Counted from the first letter of the stretch, positions 52,543-62,739 are shown. The stretch is 64,000 nucleotides of DNA from JBHJHP01 sp042219825 (GCF_042219825.1 NZ_JBHJHQ010000003.1:1-64000); one strand, 5' to 3'. The notes: generated from the letters alone by a model not told the origin. Made by a program: numbers and translations.

Positions 52543-55293
52543 ATGAGGAAACTCGTATTTATTTTATTTTCCTTATTTGAAATTGTCTCTTATGCACAGG
52601 TTGTGTATACCGATCCGGGGATACCAGTGGACTCGAAACCGGTTATAGTATATTTCAACGCATCAGAGGGATCAGGCGGCCTCGAAAACTATACTGGTGA
52701 CATATACGCACACACAGGTGTTATCACTGATAAAAGTACCGGTACAAGTGACTGGAAATATGTAAAGACAGAATGGGGAGTAAATATTCCTGCTTGTAAG
52801 CTGACCCGGATATCCACCAATCTGTATAAACTGGAATTAACGCCGGCTATTCGATCTTATTATGGTGTTCCTGAAAGTGAAACGATACTTCAACTTGCGT
52901 TTGTATTTCGTAGTGCCGATGCAACCAGGGAAGGTAAAGGAACCGGGGGAACCGATATTTTTGTGGATGTGGCCACAGATGAGTTCTCTGTTGCTTTCAT
53001 CTATCCTGATGCTTCACCTTTACTTATTGATCCTACCCAAAGTATTACTTTTAAAGCATCGGCATCCGACACTGCTGATTTAAGCCTGACAATCAATAAC
53101 AGCACAGTTCATTCCGTAAATGATATAAACATGGAATTCAGTTATCAGTTTATTGATCCGGGAACTTATACGGCTATTATAAAAGCAGAAAAAGATGGCA
53201 ATACTGATTATGATACCACTTTGATTTTTGTCAGGGACACTCCGGTTGAAAAATCACGACCTGAAGGCGTTATTGACGGAATTAACTATATCTCGGATCA
53301 ATCCGTGACCCTTGTACTTTATGCTCCTTACAAACAACATGTTTACCTGATCGGGGATTTTAATAACTGGGTGCCGTCTTCTGATTACCAGTTATACAAG
53401 GATGGTGACTACTGGTGGATTACACTGAATAATCTCACTCCAGGGATTGAGTACGCATACCAATACCTTATCGATGACGGACTTCTGATCGCAGATCCTT
53501 ACACCGAAAAAGTACTCGATCCCTGGAATGATGGTTACATTTCTGAAAGTGTATATCCAAATTTAAAACCATACCCGGCAGGAAAAACCACAGGAATTGT
53601 AAGCGTTTTACAACCCGGCAAAATCAATTACGAATGGAAAATTACGAATTACGAATTGCCGGAAGTTTCGGATTTAGTTATCTATGAACTACTAATCCGC
53701 GATTTTGTGGAGTCTCATACTATAAAAGAAGTCCGGACCAAACTGGACTATCTTAAATCCTTAGGCGTGAACACCATTGAACTAATGCCTTTTAATGAAT
53801 TTGAGGGTAACAGCAGCTGGGGATATAACCCTTCTTTCTTTTTTGCACCTGACAAATATTACGGCACAGAAGGTGACTATAAAGAGTTCATCGATTCATG
53901 CCATGCCAAAGGAATGATAGTAATTATGGATATGGTATTGAACCATGCTTACGGACAGAATCCAATGGTTCAGATGTATTTTGAAAATGGGAATCCCTCA
54001 CCTCAAAATCCATGGTTCAATGTTACGAGTCCCAATACCTTGTTTTCATGGGGATACGATTTCAACCATGAATCACCGACAACTCAGTATTTTGTTGACA
54101 GGGTTACCGATCACTGGCTGAATGATTATAACCTGGATGGATTCCGGTTCGACTTTACCAAAGGGTTTACAAATACTCCCGGAACAGGCCAGGCCTATGA
54201 TTTATCACGCATCAAAATACTGGAACGTATTTATGATAAAATGAAGGAACAAAAGCCTGAGGCCTACATGATCTGCGAACATCTGGCAGATAATTCCGAG
54301 GAAACAGTGTTGGCCAATCATGGAATTCTGCTTTGGGGCAATATGAATTATGCCTATGGTGAAAATGCCATGGGATATGTAACAACATCAAACCTTAGCT
54401 GGGCGTCATACAAAACCAGAGGATGGAATAATCCAAACCTTGTAAGTTATATGGAAAGCCACGATGAAGAACGTTTAATGTACAAATGCCTTACCTGGGG
54501 AAATTCAAATGGGAATTATTCTGTGAAAGATCCGAAGACTGCCTTAAAAAGAATTGGCATGGCTGCATCCTTGTTTTTTACAATTCCGGGGCCTAAAATG
54601 ATGTGGCAGTTTGAAGAACTGGGTTACGATTATTCCATAGATTATAACGGTAGAATTGGAGAAAAACCCATTGTGTGGTCTTATCTGGAAGATACAAACA
54701 GAGTCGCACTGAAAAATACATTTTCGAGACTCATCAATCTTAAGACTCAGAATCCCATTTTCAAAACCACCGACTTTACCACAGATATTGGGGCAAAATC
54801 TATTAAAAAGATAATTCTGAATGATAACGACACGGCTTTTGTGGTTGTGGCTTCCAATACTGACGTTTCAAATAAATCCAGTGTTGTTTCTATGCCCATG
54901 AACGGATGGTGGTGGGATGCCTTCACCGGGGACTCAATAGCGGTAGCCAATGGGACACTACAAATGGACCTGTCTGCCGGACAATTTAAAATATTAAGTT
55001 CATACAAATTAAACGGCGCTGCTCAGAAGGGAACAATTATCGACACACCGTATGTTGATCCCGGTAAGATTAAGATATACCCCAATCCGGCGACAGATAA
55101 AATTACCGTTGAATGCGCTTCTGAAATCCTTAAAATAAAAATTTATGACAGAATTGGCAGGTTAATTGAAATAAAAAAAGCAGATAATACGTTTCCTGTA
55201 ATGAACACAAATCACTTTATATCAGGTCTGTATTATTTACAGGCTCAAACGTCTTCCGGGATAATAACTTCACCATTTATTATCATTCATTAG
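52543..55293 (+). CDS. GH13 alpha-amylase-family enzyme with T9SS sorting domain
   Basis: A 916-residue secreted enzyme: signal peptide (1-18), a starch-binding-like N-terminal domain (~20-155), an Ig/E-set-like region, a CBM48-like domain (~245-330; VTLVLYAPYKQHVYLIGDFNNWVPS), a GH13 barrel (~365-760) and a T9SS domain (~840-916; KIKIYPNPATDKITV). Catalytic residues are present: nucleophile Asp537 (GFRFDFTKGF), acid/base Glu579 (MICEHLAD) and Asp641 (ESHDEER). It should cut starch or pullulan outside the cell, feeding SusCDE. In the classical Sus system this job is done by the lipoprotein SusG; here the enzyme uses the T9SS route. The ATG at 52543 is the only plausible start: an ATG ten bases before is followed at once by a stop. 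Confidence 0.94.
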   Translation: MRKLVFILFSLFEIVSYAQVVYTDPGIPVDSKPVIVYFNASEGSGGLENYTGDIYAHTGVITDKSTGTSDWKYVKTEWGVNIPACKLTRISTNLYKLELTPAIRSYYGVPESETILQLAFVFRSADATREGKGTGGTDIFVDVATDEFSVAFIYPDASPLLIDPTQSITFKASASDTADLSLTINNSTVHSVNDINMEFSYQFIDPGTYTAIIKAEKDGNTDYDTTLIFVRDTPVEKSRPEGVIDGINYISDQSVTLVLYAPYKQHVYLIGDFNNWVPSSDYQLYKDGDYWWITLNNLTPGIEYAYQYLIDDGLLIADPYTEKVLDPWNDGYISESVYPNLKPYPAGKTTGIVSVLQPGKINYEWKITNYELPEVSDLVIYELLIRDFVESHTIKEVRTKLDYLKSLGVNTIELMPFNEFEGNSSWGYNPSFFFAPDKYYGTEGDYKEFIDSCHAKGMIVIMDMVLNHAYGQNPMVQMYFENGNPSPQNPWFNVTSPNTLFSWGYDFNHESPTTQYFVDRVTDHWLNDYNLDGFRFDFTKGFTNTPGTGQAYDLSRIKILERIYDKMKEQKPEAYMICEHLADNSEETVLANHGILLWGNMNYAYGENAMGYVTTSNLSWASYKTRGWNNPNLVSYMESHDEERLMYKCLTWGNSNGNYSVKDPKTALKRIGMAASLFFTIPGPKMMWQFEELGYDYSIDYNGRIGEKPIVWSYLEDTNRVALKNTFSRLINLKTQNPIFKTTDFTTDIGAKSIKKIILNDNDTAFVVVASNTDVSNKSSVVSMPMNGWWWDAFTGDSIAVANGTLQMDLSAGQFKILSSYKLNGAAQKGTIIDTPYVDPGKIKIYPNPATDKITVECASEILKIKIYDRIGRLIEIKKADNTFPVMNTNHFISGLYYLQAQTSSGIITSPFIIIH

Positions 55294-55345
55294 ATTCACT
55301 ACTGTTTCCGGAAGATACAAACTAAGATTAGTTTGTTTTTCAGAG

Positions 55346-55378
55346 AGGTACCGTTTTCCCCTTTACGGTACCTTTTTA
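55346..55378 (+). terminator. Intrinsic terminator after the GH13 gene
   Basis: The stem AGGTACCGT / ACGGTACCT (9 bp) with a 10-nt loop is followed by TTTTTATTTT, about 53 bases past the GH13 stop codon. It faces the convergent E1 gene that ends at 55393. Confidence 0.85.
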
Positions 55379-55392
55379 TTTTGCAAAAATGA

Positions 55393-57834
55393 TCACGTCC
55401 AGCCAGGATATTTATCCGGTTTAGCTTCATTCATAATATCATATACATACTCAAACACATCATCAGCATTTGGATTTGAAAAATAATCACCATCGGTACT
55501 GTAGGCCGGACGATGGTCCCTTCCTGTGAGTGTTTTAGGTGCTGAATCAAGATATTCAAAGGCTTTCTGTACTTCCAGTACCTGCTGCATCATAAATCCG
55601 GTAGCACCTCCGGGAACATCCTCATCAAAAAAGAGTACCCTGTTGGTTTTTTTGATGGATTCTGCAATAACGTGTTCCACATCGAACGGAAGCAGTGTCT
55701 GAACATCGATCAACTCCACAGATATATCAAACGATTTTAATCGTTCAATGGCTTCCTGAGCGATCCTTACGCATGAGCCATATGTAACCAGGGTGATATC
55801 TTCCCCTTCCTGTAAGATCTCCGGTTTGCCCAAAGGAACTTTAAACTTCCCTAAGTTGTCAGGAAGATACTCCTTAAGGTTATACGCATTAAGTGGCTCA
55901 ATTACCAACGCCGGATTATCGTGATCAAGCAAGGTATTGTAAAAACCTGCGGCCTGCGTCATATTTCTTGGTACGCAAATATAGAAACCACGCAGACTGT
56001 TTATCAGCAAACTCATGGGTGAACCGGAATGCCAAACGCCTTCCAAACGGTGCCCGCGTGTACGGACTATCAATGGTGCTTTCTGGCCCCCTGCAGTACG
56101 CCAGGACAGTGAAGCCAGATCGTCGCTCATGGTCTGAATGGCATAAATCAGGTAATCAAGGTATTGAACTTCGGCAATGGGACGAAGTCCCCTAAGTGCC
56201 AGACCTATGCCCTGTCCGATAATGGTTGTTTCCCTGATACCGGTATCTCCCACACGCATCTCTCCAAACTTATCCTGCAATCCCGCCAGTCCCTGATTCA
56301 CATCGCCCAGTTTTCCGGAATCTTCACCAAATACCAGAATCCGCGGATCGTTAGCCAGCAATGCATCAAAATTCCGACGGATCACCTCATTGCCATTCAC
56401 CTGTATTGCAGCATTTGTTATTCCGGGAGGGACACTTTCGCCCACCAGTTTCGGCCACGGTTCATCGTAAAGATGTTTGGAATAGTTTTCGTAATTTTCT
56501 TTTCGTTTCTGTTTGAGCCATACATTCAGCTGATCCCGTAATGAACCTTTAAGCTCACATGTACGACAGGTATGCCAAAGAATTGTTTTGGCCGCACTCA
56601 GCAAATGTTCTTTTACCGGAAACTGCACTGCATCGAGTTCTTCCAGTACCTTATCAATCTTGCCTTTATTAACAATGTCGCAGGTACAGGTCTTTCCGGT
56701 CACAATCGCTCGTAGTTCCTTGTAATAGGTGTCAAATTCTTTTCGGTATGCATCCCACGCTTTCTTGCGGGCATCACGAACCTCTTTCTTCGCTTCAGAT
56801 TCCAGTTTATCCAGATCTTCCTCAAGCGCAAGATTATTTTCCAGAATCCATTCCTTCATTTTCACCAGGCAATCATGTTCCTTTTCCCAGTTTAGCTGCT
56901 CCTGACTTTTATACCTTTCATGGGAACCTGAAGAAGAGTGTCCGAGTGGTTGTGTCAGTTCGTTCACATGAAACAAAACCGGCGTATGTGTTTTGCGACA
57001 AAGCTGTATGCCTTTCTGGTATATTTTTATCAACTCTGGATAATCCCAGCCTTTAACTTTGTAAATCTTTAATCCGTTGGTACCGCTTTCTTTTTCAAAT
57101 CCCTTTAAAGCTTCCGAAATGCTGTCCTTTGTGGTTTGCACACTCCGCGGAACAGAAATACCGTAACCGTCATCCCAAATGGAGATAGCCATTGGGATCT
57201 GCAATACACCTGCCGCATTGATAGATTCCCAGAACTGACCTTCTGATGTGCTGGCATCCCCGATTGTTCCGAAAGCCACTTCATTCCCGTTTTTACTCAT
57301 GGATTGAAGATGGGAAAGATCCGGATTATTCCTGTATAATTTCGAAGCCTGCGCCAGACCTACTAAACGTGGCATCTGTCCTGCAGTACAGGATACGTCA
57401 GCTGAAGAGTTCGTTTGCTTTGTCTGATTTTTCCAGGAACCATCGGCATCAATTATTCTTGACCCGAAGTGGTTGTTCATGCCTCTTCCTCCGGTTGAAG
57501 GATTACGGTTTATATCTGTATCACCATAAAGCTGGGAGAAAAATTCTTCCGGAGTCAGCATGCCTGTAGCCAGCATAAACGTCTGATCACGGTAATAACC
57601 CGATCGCCAGTCACCATTCTTAAATGTTTTTGCCATTGCAATCTGGGCTACCTCCTTACCATCACCAAAAATGCCAAAAAAGGCTTTTCCGGTAAGGACC
57701 TCCATTCTGCCTGTAATACTTAAATTACGGCTGACCCAACCAAGTTTATAATCGTTTAATACCTCTTTTTTGAAATCTTCAAACGAAAGCTCTTCCATAT
57801 TCCCAAGTGGTGCAATATTGCTTTTAAGTGCCAT
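55393..57834 (-). CDS. Fused alpha-beta E1 component of a 2-oxoacid (branched-chain type) dehydrogenase
   Basis: An 813-residue thiamine-diphosphate enzyme. Residues ~20-370 are the E1-alpha part (WRSGYYRDQTFMLATGMLTPEEFFSQLYGD; TPP-binding GDASTSEGQFWESINAAGVLQIPMAISIWDDGYGISV). Residues ~480-813 are the E1-beta part (VFGEDSGKLGDVNQGLAGLQDKFG, GIGLALRGLRPIAEVQYLDY, VTYGSCVRIAQEAIERL). It decarboxylates a 2-oxoacid and passes the acyl group to lipoyl E2; E2 and E3 are not in the window. Such single-chain E1 enzymes are common in Bacteroidota. The linker (~370-480) contains a CTC and a CRTC motif, possibly a metal site, which I cannot explain. It does not appear functionally linked to the sugar loci. 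Confidence 0.92.
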   Translation of the reverse strand: MALKSNIAPLGNMEELSFEDFKKEVLNDYKLGWVSRNLSITGRMEVLTGKAFFGIFGDGKEVAQIAMAKTFKNGDWRSGYYRDQTFMLATGMLTPEEFFSQLYGDTDINRNPSTGGRGMNNHFGSRIIDADGSWKNQTKQTNSSADVSCTAGQMPRLVGLAQASKLYRNNPDLSHLQSMSKNGNEVAFGTIGDASTSEGQFWESINAAGVLQIPMAISIWDDGYGISVPRSVQTTKDSISEALKGFEKESGTNGLKIYKVKGWDYPELIKIYQKGIQLCRKTHTPVLFHVNELTQPLGHSSSGSHERYKSQEQLNWEKEHDCLVKMKEWILENNLALEEDLDKLESEAKKEVRDARKKAWDAYRKEFDTYYKELRAIVTGKTCTCDIVNKGKIDKVLEELDAVQFPVKEHLLSAAKTILWHTCRTCELKGSLRDQLNVWLKQKRKENYENYSKHLYDEPWPKLVGESVPPGITNAAIQVNGNEVIRRNFDALLANDPRILVFGEDSGKLGDVNQGLAGLQDKFGEMRVGDTGIRETTIIGQGIGLALRGLRPIAEVQYLDYLIYAIQTMSDDLASLSWRTAGGQKAPLIVRTRGHRLEGVWHSGSPMSLLINSLRGFYICVPRNMTQAAGFYNTLLDHDNPALVIEPLNAYNLKEYLPDNLGKFKVPLGKPEILQEGEDITLVTYGSCVRIAQEAIERLKSFDISVELIDVQTLLPFDVEHVIAESIKKTNRVLFFDEDVPGGATGFMMQQVLEVQKAFEYLDSAPKTLTGRDHRPAYSTDGDYFSNPNADDVFEYVYDIMNEAKPDKYPGWT

Positions 57835-57909
57835 GCATTTTAAATTATCACAACTTATAATAAACAGTAATTTCGATCAATGAGTTCACTTTGGGGTTAG
57901 CGAACCTGT

Positions 57910-58674
57910 TTATTCATTGTAATAATCCTTAAAACCTTTCATTGTATTTCCAGCAAAGATAAATGCCCGGACCTCTTCGTCCTTTGTTTTCATGATCTCA
58001 TCGCTGGTTCCTTCCCATGCCTTCTCTCCCTGGTTGATGAAAATAATCTTTTCACCCAGCTCCAGAACGGAGTTCATATCGTGGGTATTTATAATGGTAA
58101 CTATATTGTATTCTTTTGTTATTTCCTGTATCAGCTGATCAATAACGATCGATGTCTTAGGATCAAGTCCGGAATTCGGTTCATCGCAAAACAAATACTT
58201 TGGATTTAAGGCAATGGCCCTGGCAATAGCCACCCTTTTCTGCATTCCGCCACTGATTTCTGCCGGCAACAACTTATGAGCCCCCTGAATATTCACCCTG
58301 TCAAGACAAAAATCTACCCTGTCCTGTTTCTCCTTTACGGTCATGTTTGTGAACATTTCAAGGGGAAACCGTACATTGTCTTCAACGCTCATGGAATCGA
58401 ACAATGCAGATCCCTGAAACAACATTCCCATCTCGCGTCGAACAGCTTTCTTTTCTTTACTCCCTGGCCTTAAAGCTGAAAAACAGCGTCCGTCCATCAG
58501 TATTCTACCTTCATCTATGGCATGGAGTCCCACAATACTTTTCAGCAAAACCGTTTTACCGGAACCACTTTGCCCGATAATCAGGTTGGTTACTCCTGCT
58601 TCAAATACCGCCGATACATTTTTCAGTACCTGTTTGCCATCAAAGCTTTTTGAGACATTCTTTACTTCTATCAT
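57910..58674 (-). CDS. ABC transporter ATP-binding protein, MlaF-like
   Basis: A 254-residue ATPase of the Mla/Ttg2A type: Walker A IGQSGSGKTVLLKS (~33-46), Q-loop MGMLFQGSALFDSMSVEDNV, signature ISGGMQKRVAIARA, Walker B YLFCDEPNSGLDP and switch His in INTHDMNS. Its ATG overlaps the stop codon of the permease gene by four bases (ATGA), showing translational coupling. With the permease it should form the inner-membrane complex that moves phospholipids between inner and outer membrane. The substrate-binding MCE protein (MlaD) is not in the window. Confidence 0.92.
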   Translation of the reverse strand: MIEVKNVSKSFDGKQVLKNVSAVFEAGVTNLIIGQSGSGKTVLLKSIVGLHAIDEGRILMDGRCFSALRPGSKEKKAVRREMGMLFQGSALFDSMSVEDNVRFPLEMFTNMTVKEKQDRVDFCLDRVNIQGAHKLLPAEISGGMQKRVAIARAIALNPKYLFCDEPNSGLDPKTSIVIDQLIQEITKEYNIVTIINTHDMNSVLELGEKIIFINQGEKAWEGTSDEIMKTKDEEVRAFIFAGNTMKGFKDYYNE

Positions 58675-59414
58675 CCCAGCAACATTTGAGTGAGTAAAAC
58701 ATTAAAAAGCAACACCGTCACAGTGCTGTGAACAACTGCTTTTGTACTGGATTTTCCAACATCCAGCGCTCCACCGTTAGTAAAATAACCGTAATAAGCT
58801 GAAATGGAAACAATGATAAATGCAAAAAAGAGCGATTTAATAAGCGAATAAACAATGTAATACGGAATAAAATAGTATTGGATCCCAAATAAATAATCAG
58901 TGGATGTTACTGCACCTGAAAGCGTAACACCTCCCAGATAACCACCTGCAACTCCCAGAACCATACTTAAAAGTACCAGAAACGGAATGATGATAACAAA
59001 TGCAACGAGCTTTGGCAGAATAAGATAATTGGCAGAATTGATCCCCATAATATCGAGTGCATCAATCTGCTCCGTTACCCTCATGGTTCCAATCTCCGAT
59101 GCCACATTAGATCCAACTTTCCCTGCGAGGATCAATGATACAATGGTAGATGAAAATTCGAGTAATAATGTATCCCTTGTAACCAGCCCCACAGAATATC
59201 TTGGTAAAAGCGGATTTTCCATGTTATATGCCGTCTGGATGGCAATAACGGCACCTATAAATACTGATATTATAGCTACAATACCGGCAGACTGAACTCC
59301 CAGCTTCTGAAACTCAATGATCGTATTTTTCACAAAGGCCCTGTGTTTGTCGGGTTTGGATAAAACTTTTCCCATTAACGTACCGTATCGGCCAAGGTGT
59401 TCGAAAAAATTCAT
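58671..59414 (-). CDS. ABC transporter permease, MlaE-like
   Basis: A 247-residue membrane protein of the MlaE/DUF140 family with five to six hydrophobic segments. Family-typical motifs: RDTLLLEFSSTIVSLILAGKVGSNVASEIGTMRVTEQIDALDIMGINSANYLILPK in the middle and GYFTNGGALDVGKSSTKAVVHS near the C-terminus. It pairs with the ATPase encoded immediately downstream for lipid transport that maintains outer-membrane asymmetry. It is first in its operon, with a -7 box 17 bases upstream of the ATG. Confidence 0.93.
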   Translation of the reverse strand: MNFFEHLGRYGTLMGKVLSKPDKHRAFVKNTIIEFQKLGVQSAGIVAIISVFIGAVIAIQTAYNMENPLLPRYSVGLVTRDTLLLEFSSTIVSLILAGKVGSNVASEIGTMRVTEQIDALDIMGINSANYLILPKLVAFVIIIPFLVLLSMVLGVAGGYLGGVTLSGAVTSTDYLFGIQYYFIPYYIVYSLIKSLFFAFIIVSISAYYGYFTNGGALDVGKSSTKAVVHSTVTVLLFNVLLTQMLLG

Positions 59415-59430
59415 TCTTTCTGATTTTGTA

Positions 59431-59438
59431 CAAAAATA
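59431..59438 (-). promoter_or_regulatory. -7 box of the mlaE-mlaF-like operon
   Basis: Minus-strand TATTTTTG matches TAnnTTTG exactly, 17 bases before the ATG at 59414, implying a leader of about ten bases. No clear -33 TTTG. Confidence 0.42.
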
Positions 59439-59584
59439 TAAAAACTATTTGAAGTAGACTGTCGTAATTTCCCACCTAATATTTCCGCCCTACCAAAATT
59501 AATTAATAACTTTCGGGTCTCACTTTATAACTTTATGAAAATACTATCAATGTTTTACAACAAAAAGAATTTAAACATTTTAAT

Positions 59585-62500
59585 ATGAAGAACATAACCA
59601 TACTGACTTTTTTATTGCTGACATTCACGGTGTCCGCGCAACAAAATGACTGGGAAAATCCTGATGTCATTTCAATTAATGCGGAAAAAGCTCACGCTAC
59701 CTTTCTTGCATATCCGAACTCTGACCTTTCACAGAAGGATTGTCCATCTCTGAATCCGGATTATATCAACCTGAATGGCACCTGGAAATTCAGTTTTGCA
59801 GATCGCATTGCTGACAGTCCGGAAGATTTCTACCAGGAAAACTATGATGTTTCAAAATGGGATGACATTCCTGTACCGGGAAACTGGGAGATTTTTGGTT
59901 ACGGATTTGCCAATTATGTAAATGCAGGATATCCATTTCCAAAAAATCCACCGTTTATCGACAAAAACTACAACCCTACGGGATCGTATGTCAGAGTGTT
60001 TGACATCCCTGAGGATTGGGACAGGAAAGAGATATTCCTGACGTTTGGAGCTGTAAGCTCTGCTTACTATGTCTGGATCAACGGTGAAAAAGTGGGCTAT
60101 GCACAGGATTCCAAGCTTCCTTCTGAGTTTAGAATTACGGATTATGTAAAACCCGGGAAGAATAAACTGGCTGTAAAAGTATTTAAATGGAGCGATGGCA
60201 GTTACCTTGAAGATCAGGATTTCTGGCGCCTTGCCGGTATACAGCGTAATGTTTACCTGACTGCCAGACCACAGGTTTATATCCGAGATTTTTTCGCCAA
60301 ACCCGGACTCGATGCGCAATATACAAATGGTATATTCTTCCTTGATGTTGACGTTGATAACCTGCAGAGACGTTCTGCTTACCGTTATAAGCTGTCTTAT
60401 GAAGTTAAGGACGCAAATGGGATCAGTGTACTTGAAGGAGAAAAAGACGTTACCGTTAAGCGGAAACAATCAATCACAACAACATTTAACGGCACTGTTA
60501 AGAATGTGAAGCAATGGTCCGCAGAAATTCCTAACCTTTATACGTTGAATATTGTTCTTAAAAACCCTAAAAGTGAAGTTCTGGAAGCTGTCAGTACAAA
60601 AATCGGCTTCAGAACCAGTGAAATTAAAGGCGGACAACTGCTTGTGAACGGGAAACCTATTCTCCTGAAAGGTGTCAACAGGCATGAGCATGACATGGTC
60701 TACGGGCATGTGGTGGATAAAGAAACCATGATAAAAGATATTCAGTTGATGAAGGAAAATAACTTTAATGCTGTCCGTACGTCCCACTACCCTAACGATC
60801 CGCTATGGTATAAACTGTGTGATAAATATGGCATTTATTTGTACGATGAGGCAGACCTGGAAACGCATGGTTTTGGCTATGACCCCAAATACACACTTGC
60901 TACCAAACCGGAATGGGAAAAGGCTCATATTGCCCGCAACATAAATATGGTGGAACGCGATAAGAACCACCCTTCTGTTATTGTGTGGAGTATGGGAAAT
61001 GAAGCCGGAACAGGCATGAACTTTTTGAATGCCTACAAAGCCATAAAAAAACGAGATATGTCCCGTCCGGTTCATTATGAAAGAGCAGAAAAACAAACCG
61101 ACATCAAAGAACGCCATACCGATATTCATGGCGACATGTACGCCGGTATCAGATATGTAAAGGAAAGATATACCGGAAATGATCCGGAACGGCCATTTAT
61201 CTGGTGTGAATATTCGCATGCCATGGGCAACAGTAATGGAAACTTCCAGGAATACTGGGATCTGGTGGAATCGGAACCACAGATCCAGGGTGGTTTTATC
61301 TGGGACTGGGTGGACCAGGGCATTGTTAAAAAAACAGCTACAGGAGAAACATTTTTTGGTTATGGTGGCGATTTTGAGCCGGAAGGAACAAAAAACGATG
61401 GTAACTTTTGTCTGAACGGCGTGGTTAATCCCGACAGAATTCCGCATCCTGCACTGCATGAAATTAAAAAAGTGTATCAGAATATTGGATTCAAAGCAGT
61501 TAATCTGAAGCAGGGAGAGATAGAGATTACGAATAAGTTTTTCTTCACGTCCCTTGCCCCGTTCGTTTATCACTGGGAACTGAAAGGAAACGGGAAGCTT
61601 GTACTTCAGGGAAACCTGGCCGGTTTAAACATCAGGCCCCAGGAATCGAGAACCGTGAATCTCAATCTAAGTAATTTTAAACCTGAACCGGGCGTGGAAT
61701 ACTTTTTAACCATTGAGGCGATGACCGGTCAGACATCGGATCTTATTCCTCTGATCCATACCGTTGCAACTGAACAGTTCAGGTATCCTGAATACATTGA
61801 ACCGAAACCAGTGGAAAGGCCGATGCGCAAACTGACAATTACAACAGACGATAAAAAAATCAGTGTTGCAGGTCTTGACTTTTCTGTTGGTTTCTGCAGA
61901 ACACATGGCGTGATCAGCTCATATATTGTAAATCAGACACAGTTGGTTAAAGAACCGCTCGAGCCTGATTTCTGGCGAGCTCCCACGGATAATGACTTCG
62001 GAAACCGAATGCCACGAAGATGCAAAATCTGGAAGGATGTCACCACAGATCTCAAAGCTACCGATGTGTATTCCAAACAGGTTTCTGATGATGAAGTAAT
62101 TGTATATGCACATTTCCAGCTGGACAGTATCGATGGGTTTATCCATATGGAATATGATATTAAGGGCGATGGTTCAGTTCACGTTTCATACGCCTTTAAA
62201 GCACGCAAGGAAAAACTGCCGGAGATTCCGAGAATCGGCATGACCATGCAACTGCCTGCAGAATTTGATAACCTGAGTTATTTTGGACGTGGCCCGTGGG
62301 AAAACTATGTCGACCGTAACACTGCAGCCTTTGTGGATCTTTACCATTCAAAAGTGGCTGACCAGTACTGGCCATATATCCGGCCACAGGAAAACGGATA
62401 TAAAACGGATACGCGCTGGGTGAAACTGATCAACCACGATGGCATTGGCTTATGCATAAAAGGTGATGAACCCATAGGATTCAGTGCCCTGAATAATACG

Positions 62501-62704
62501 GTTGAAGATTTTGATGCCGGAATGCGTAAGGCACAGCGTCATACAACGGACATTAAGCCTCGCGACCTGGTGGAACTGAGAATAGATAAATTTCAGATGG
62601 GCGTTGGCGGCGACAACAGCTGGGGAGCCAAACCTCATCCGCAATATATGCGGTATGCCGGAGAACAATACGAATACGGATTTACAATTTATCCGGTAAG
62701 ATAA
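59585..62704 (+). CDS. GH2 family beta-galactosidase
   Basis: A 1039-residue exported enzyme with signal peptide (1-18, TVSAQ). The LacZ-type layout is complete: sugar-binding jelly roll (~45-215; VPGNWEIFGYGFANYVN, DQDFWRLAGIQRNVYL), Ig-like domain (~220-330), TIM barrel (~335-625) with acid/base Glu473 (SMGNEAGTGMN) and nucleophile Glu542 (WCEYSHAMGNSNG), a second Ig domain, and the small-chain domain (~745-1039; PDFWRAPTDNDFGN, YFGRGPWENYVDRN). Periplasmic export is usual in Bacteroidota. Probable beta-galactosidase; other GH2 specificities are less likely given the LacZ-like motifs. Monocistronic, ending at a strong bidirectional terminator. It might act on galactose-containing glycans from the sulfatase locus, but this is speculation. 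Confidence 0.95.
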   Translation: MKNITILTFLLLTFTVSAQQNDWENPDVISINAEKAHATFLAYPNSDLSQKDCPSLNPDYINLNGTWKFSFADRIADSPEDFYQENYDVSKWDDIPVPGNWEIFGYGFANYVNAGYPFPKNPPFIDKNYNPTGSYVRVFDIPEDWDRKEIFLTFGAVSSAYYVWINGEKVGYAQDSKLPSEFRITDYVKPGKNKLAVKVFKWSDGSYLEDQDFWRLAGIQRNVYLTARPQVYIRDFFAKPGLDAQYTNGIFFLDVDVDNLQRRSAYRYKLSYEVKDANGISVLEGEKDVTVKRKQSITTTFNGTVKNVKQWSAEIPNLYTLNIVLKNPKSEVLEAVSTKIGFRTSEIKGGQLLVNGKPILLKGVNRHEHDMVYGHVVDKETMIKDIQLMKENNFNAVRTSHYPNDPLWYKLCDKYGIYLYDEADLETHGFGYDPKYTLATKPEWEKAHIARNINMVERDKNHPSVIVWSMGNEAGTGMNFLNAYKAIKKRDMSRPVHYERAEKQTDIKERHTDIHGDMYAGIRYVKERYTGNDPERPFIWCEYSHAMGNSNGNFQEYWDLVESEPQIQGGFIWDWVDQGIVKKTATGETFFGYGGDFEPEGTKNDGNFCLNGVVNPDRIPHPALHEIKKVYQNIGFKAVNLKQGEIEITNKFFFTSLAPFVYHWELKGNGKLVLQGNLAGLNIRPQESRTVNLNLSNFKPEPGVEYFLTIEAMTGQTSDLIPLIHTVATEQFRYPEYIEPKPVERPMRKLTITTDDKKISVAGLDFSVGFCRTHGVISSYIVNQTQLVKEPLEPDFWRAPTDNDFGNRMPRRCKIWKDVTTDLKATDVYSKQVSDDEVIVYAHFQLDSIDGFIHMEYDIKGDGSVHVSYAFKARKEKLPEIPRIGMTMQLPAEFDNLSYFGRGPWENYVDRNTAAFVDLYHSKVADQYWPYIRPQENGYKTDTRWVKLINHDGIGLCIKGDEPIGFSALNNTVEDFDAGMRKAQRHTTDIKPRDLVELRIDKFQMGVGGDNSWGAKPHPQYMRYAGEQYEYGFTIYPVR

Positions 62705-62710
62705 GAACAT

Positions 62711-62739
62711 AAAAAAAGCGGGCAGTGCCCGCTTTTTTT
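62711..62739. terminator. Bidirectional intrinsic terminator (copy 1)
   Basis: A perfect 13-bp stem (AAAAAAAGCGGGC / GCCCGCTTTTTTT) with a 3-nt loop. It has T-tracts on both strands, so it serves GH2 on the plus strand and the remnant/189-residue-type gene on the minus strand. The same hairpin recurs at 63549-63571. Confidence 0.88.

Noticed and set aside
60803..61573. 256-residue minus-strand frame inside the GH2 gene
   Set aside because: It overlaps the catalytic barrel of a well-supported beta-galactosidase and has no recognisable domain; it is a shadow frame.
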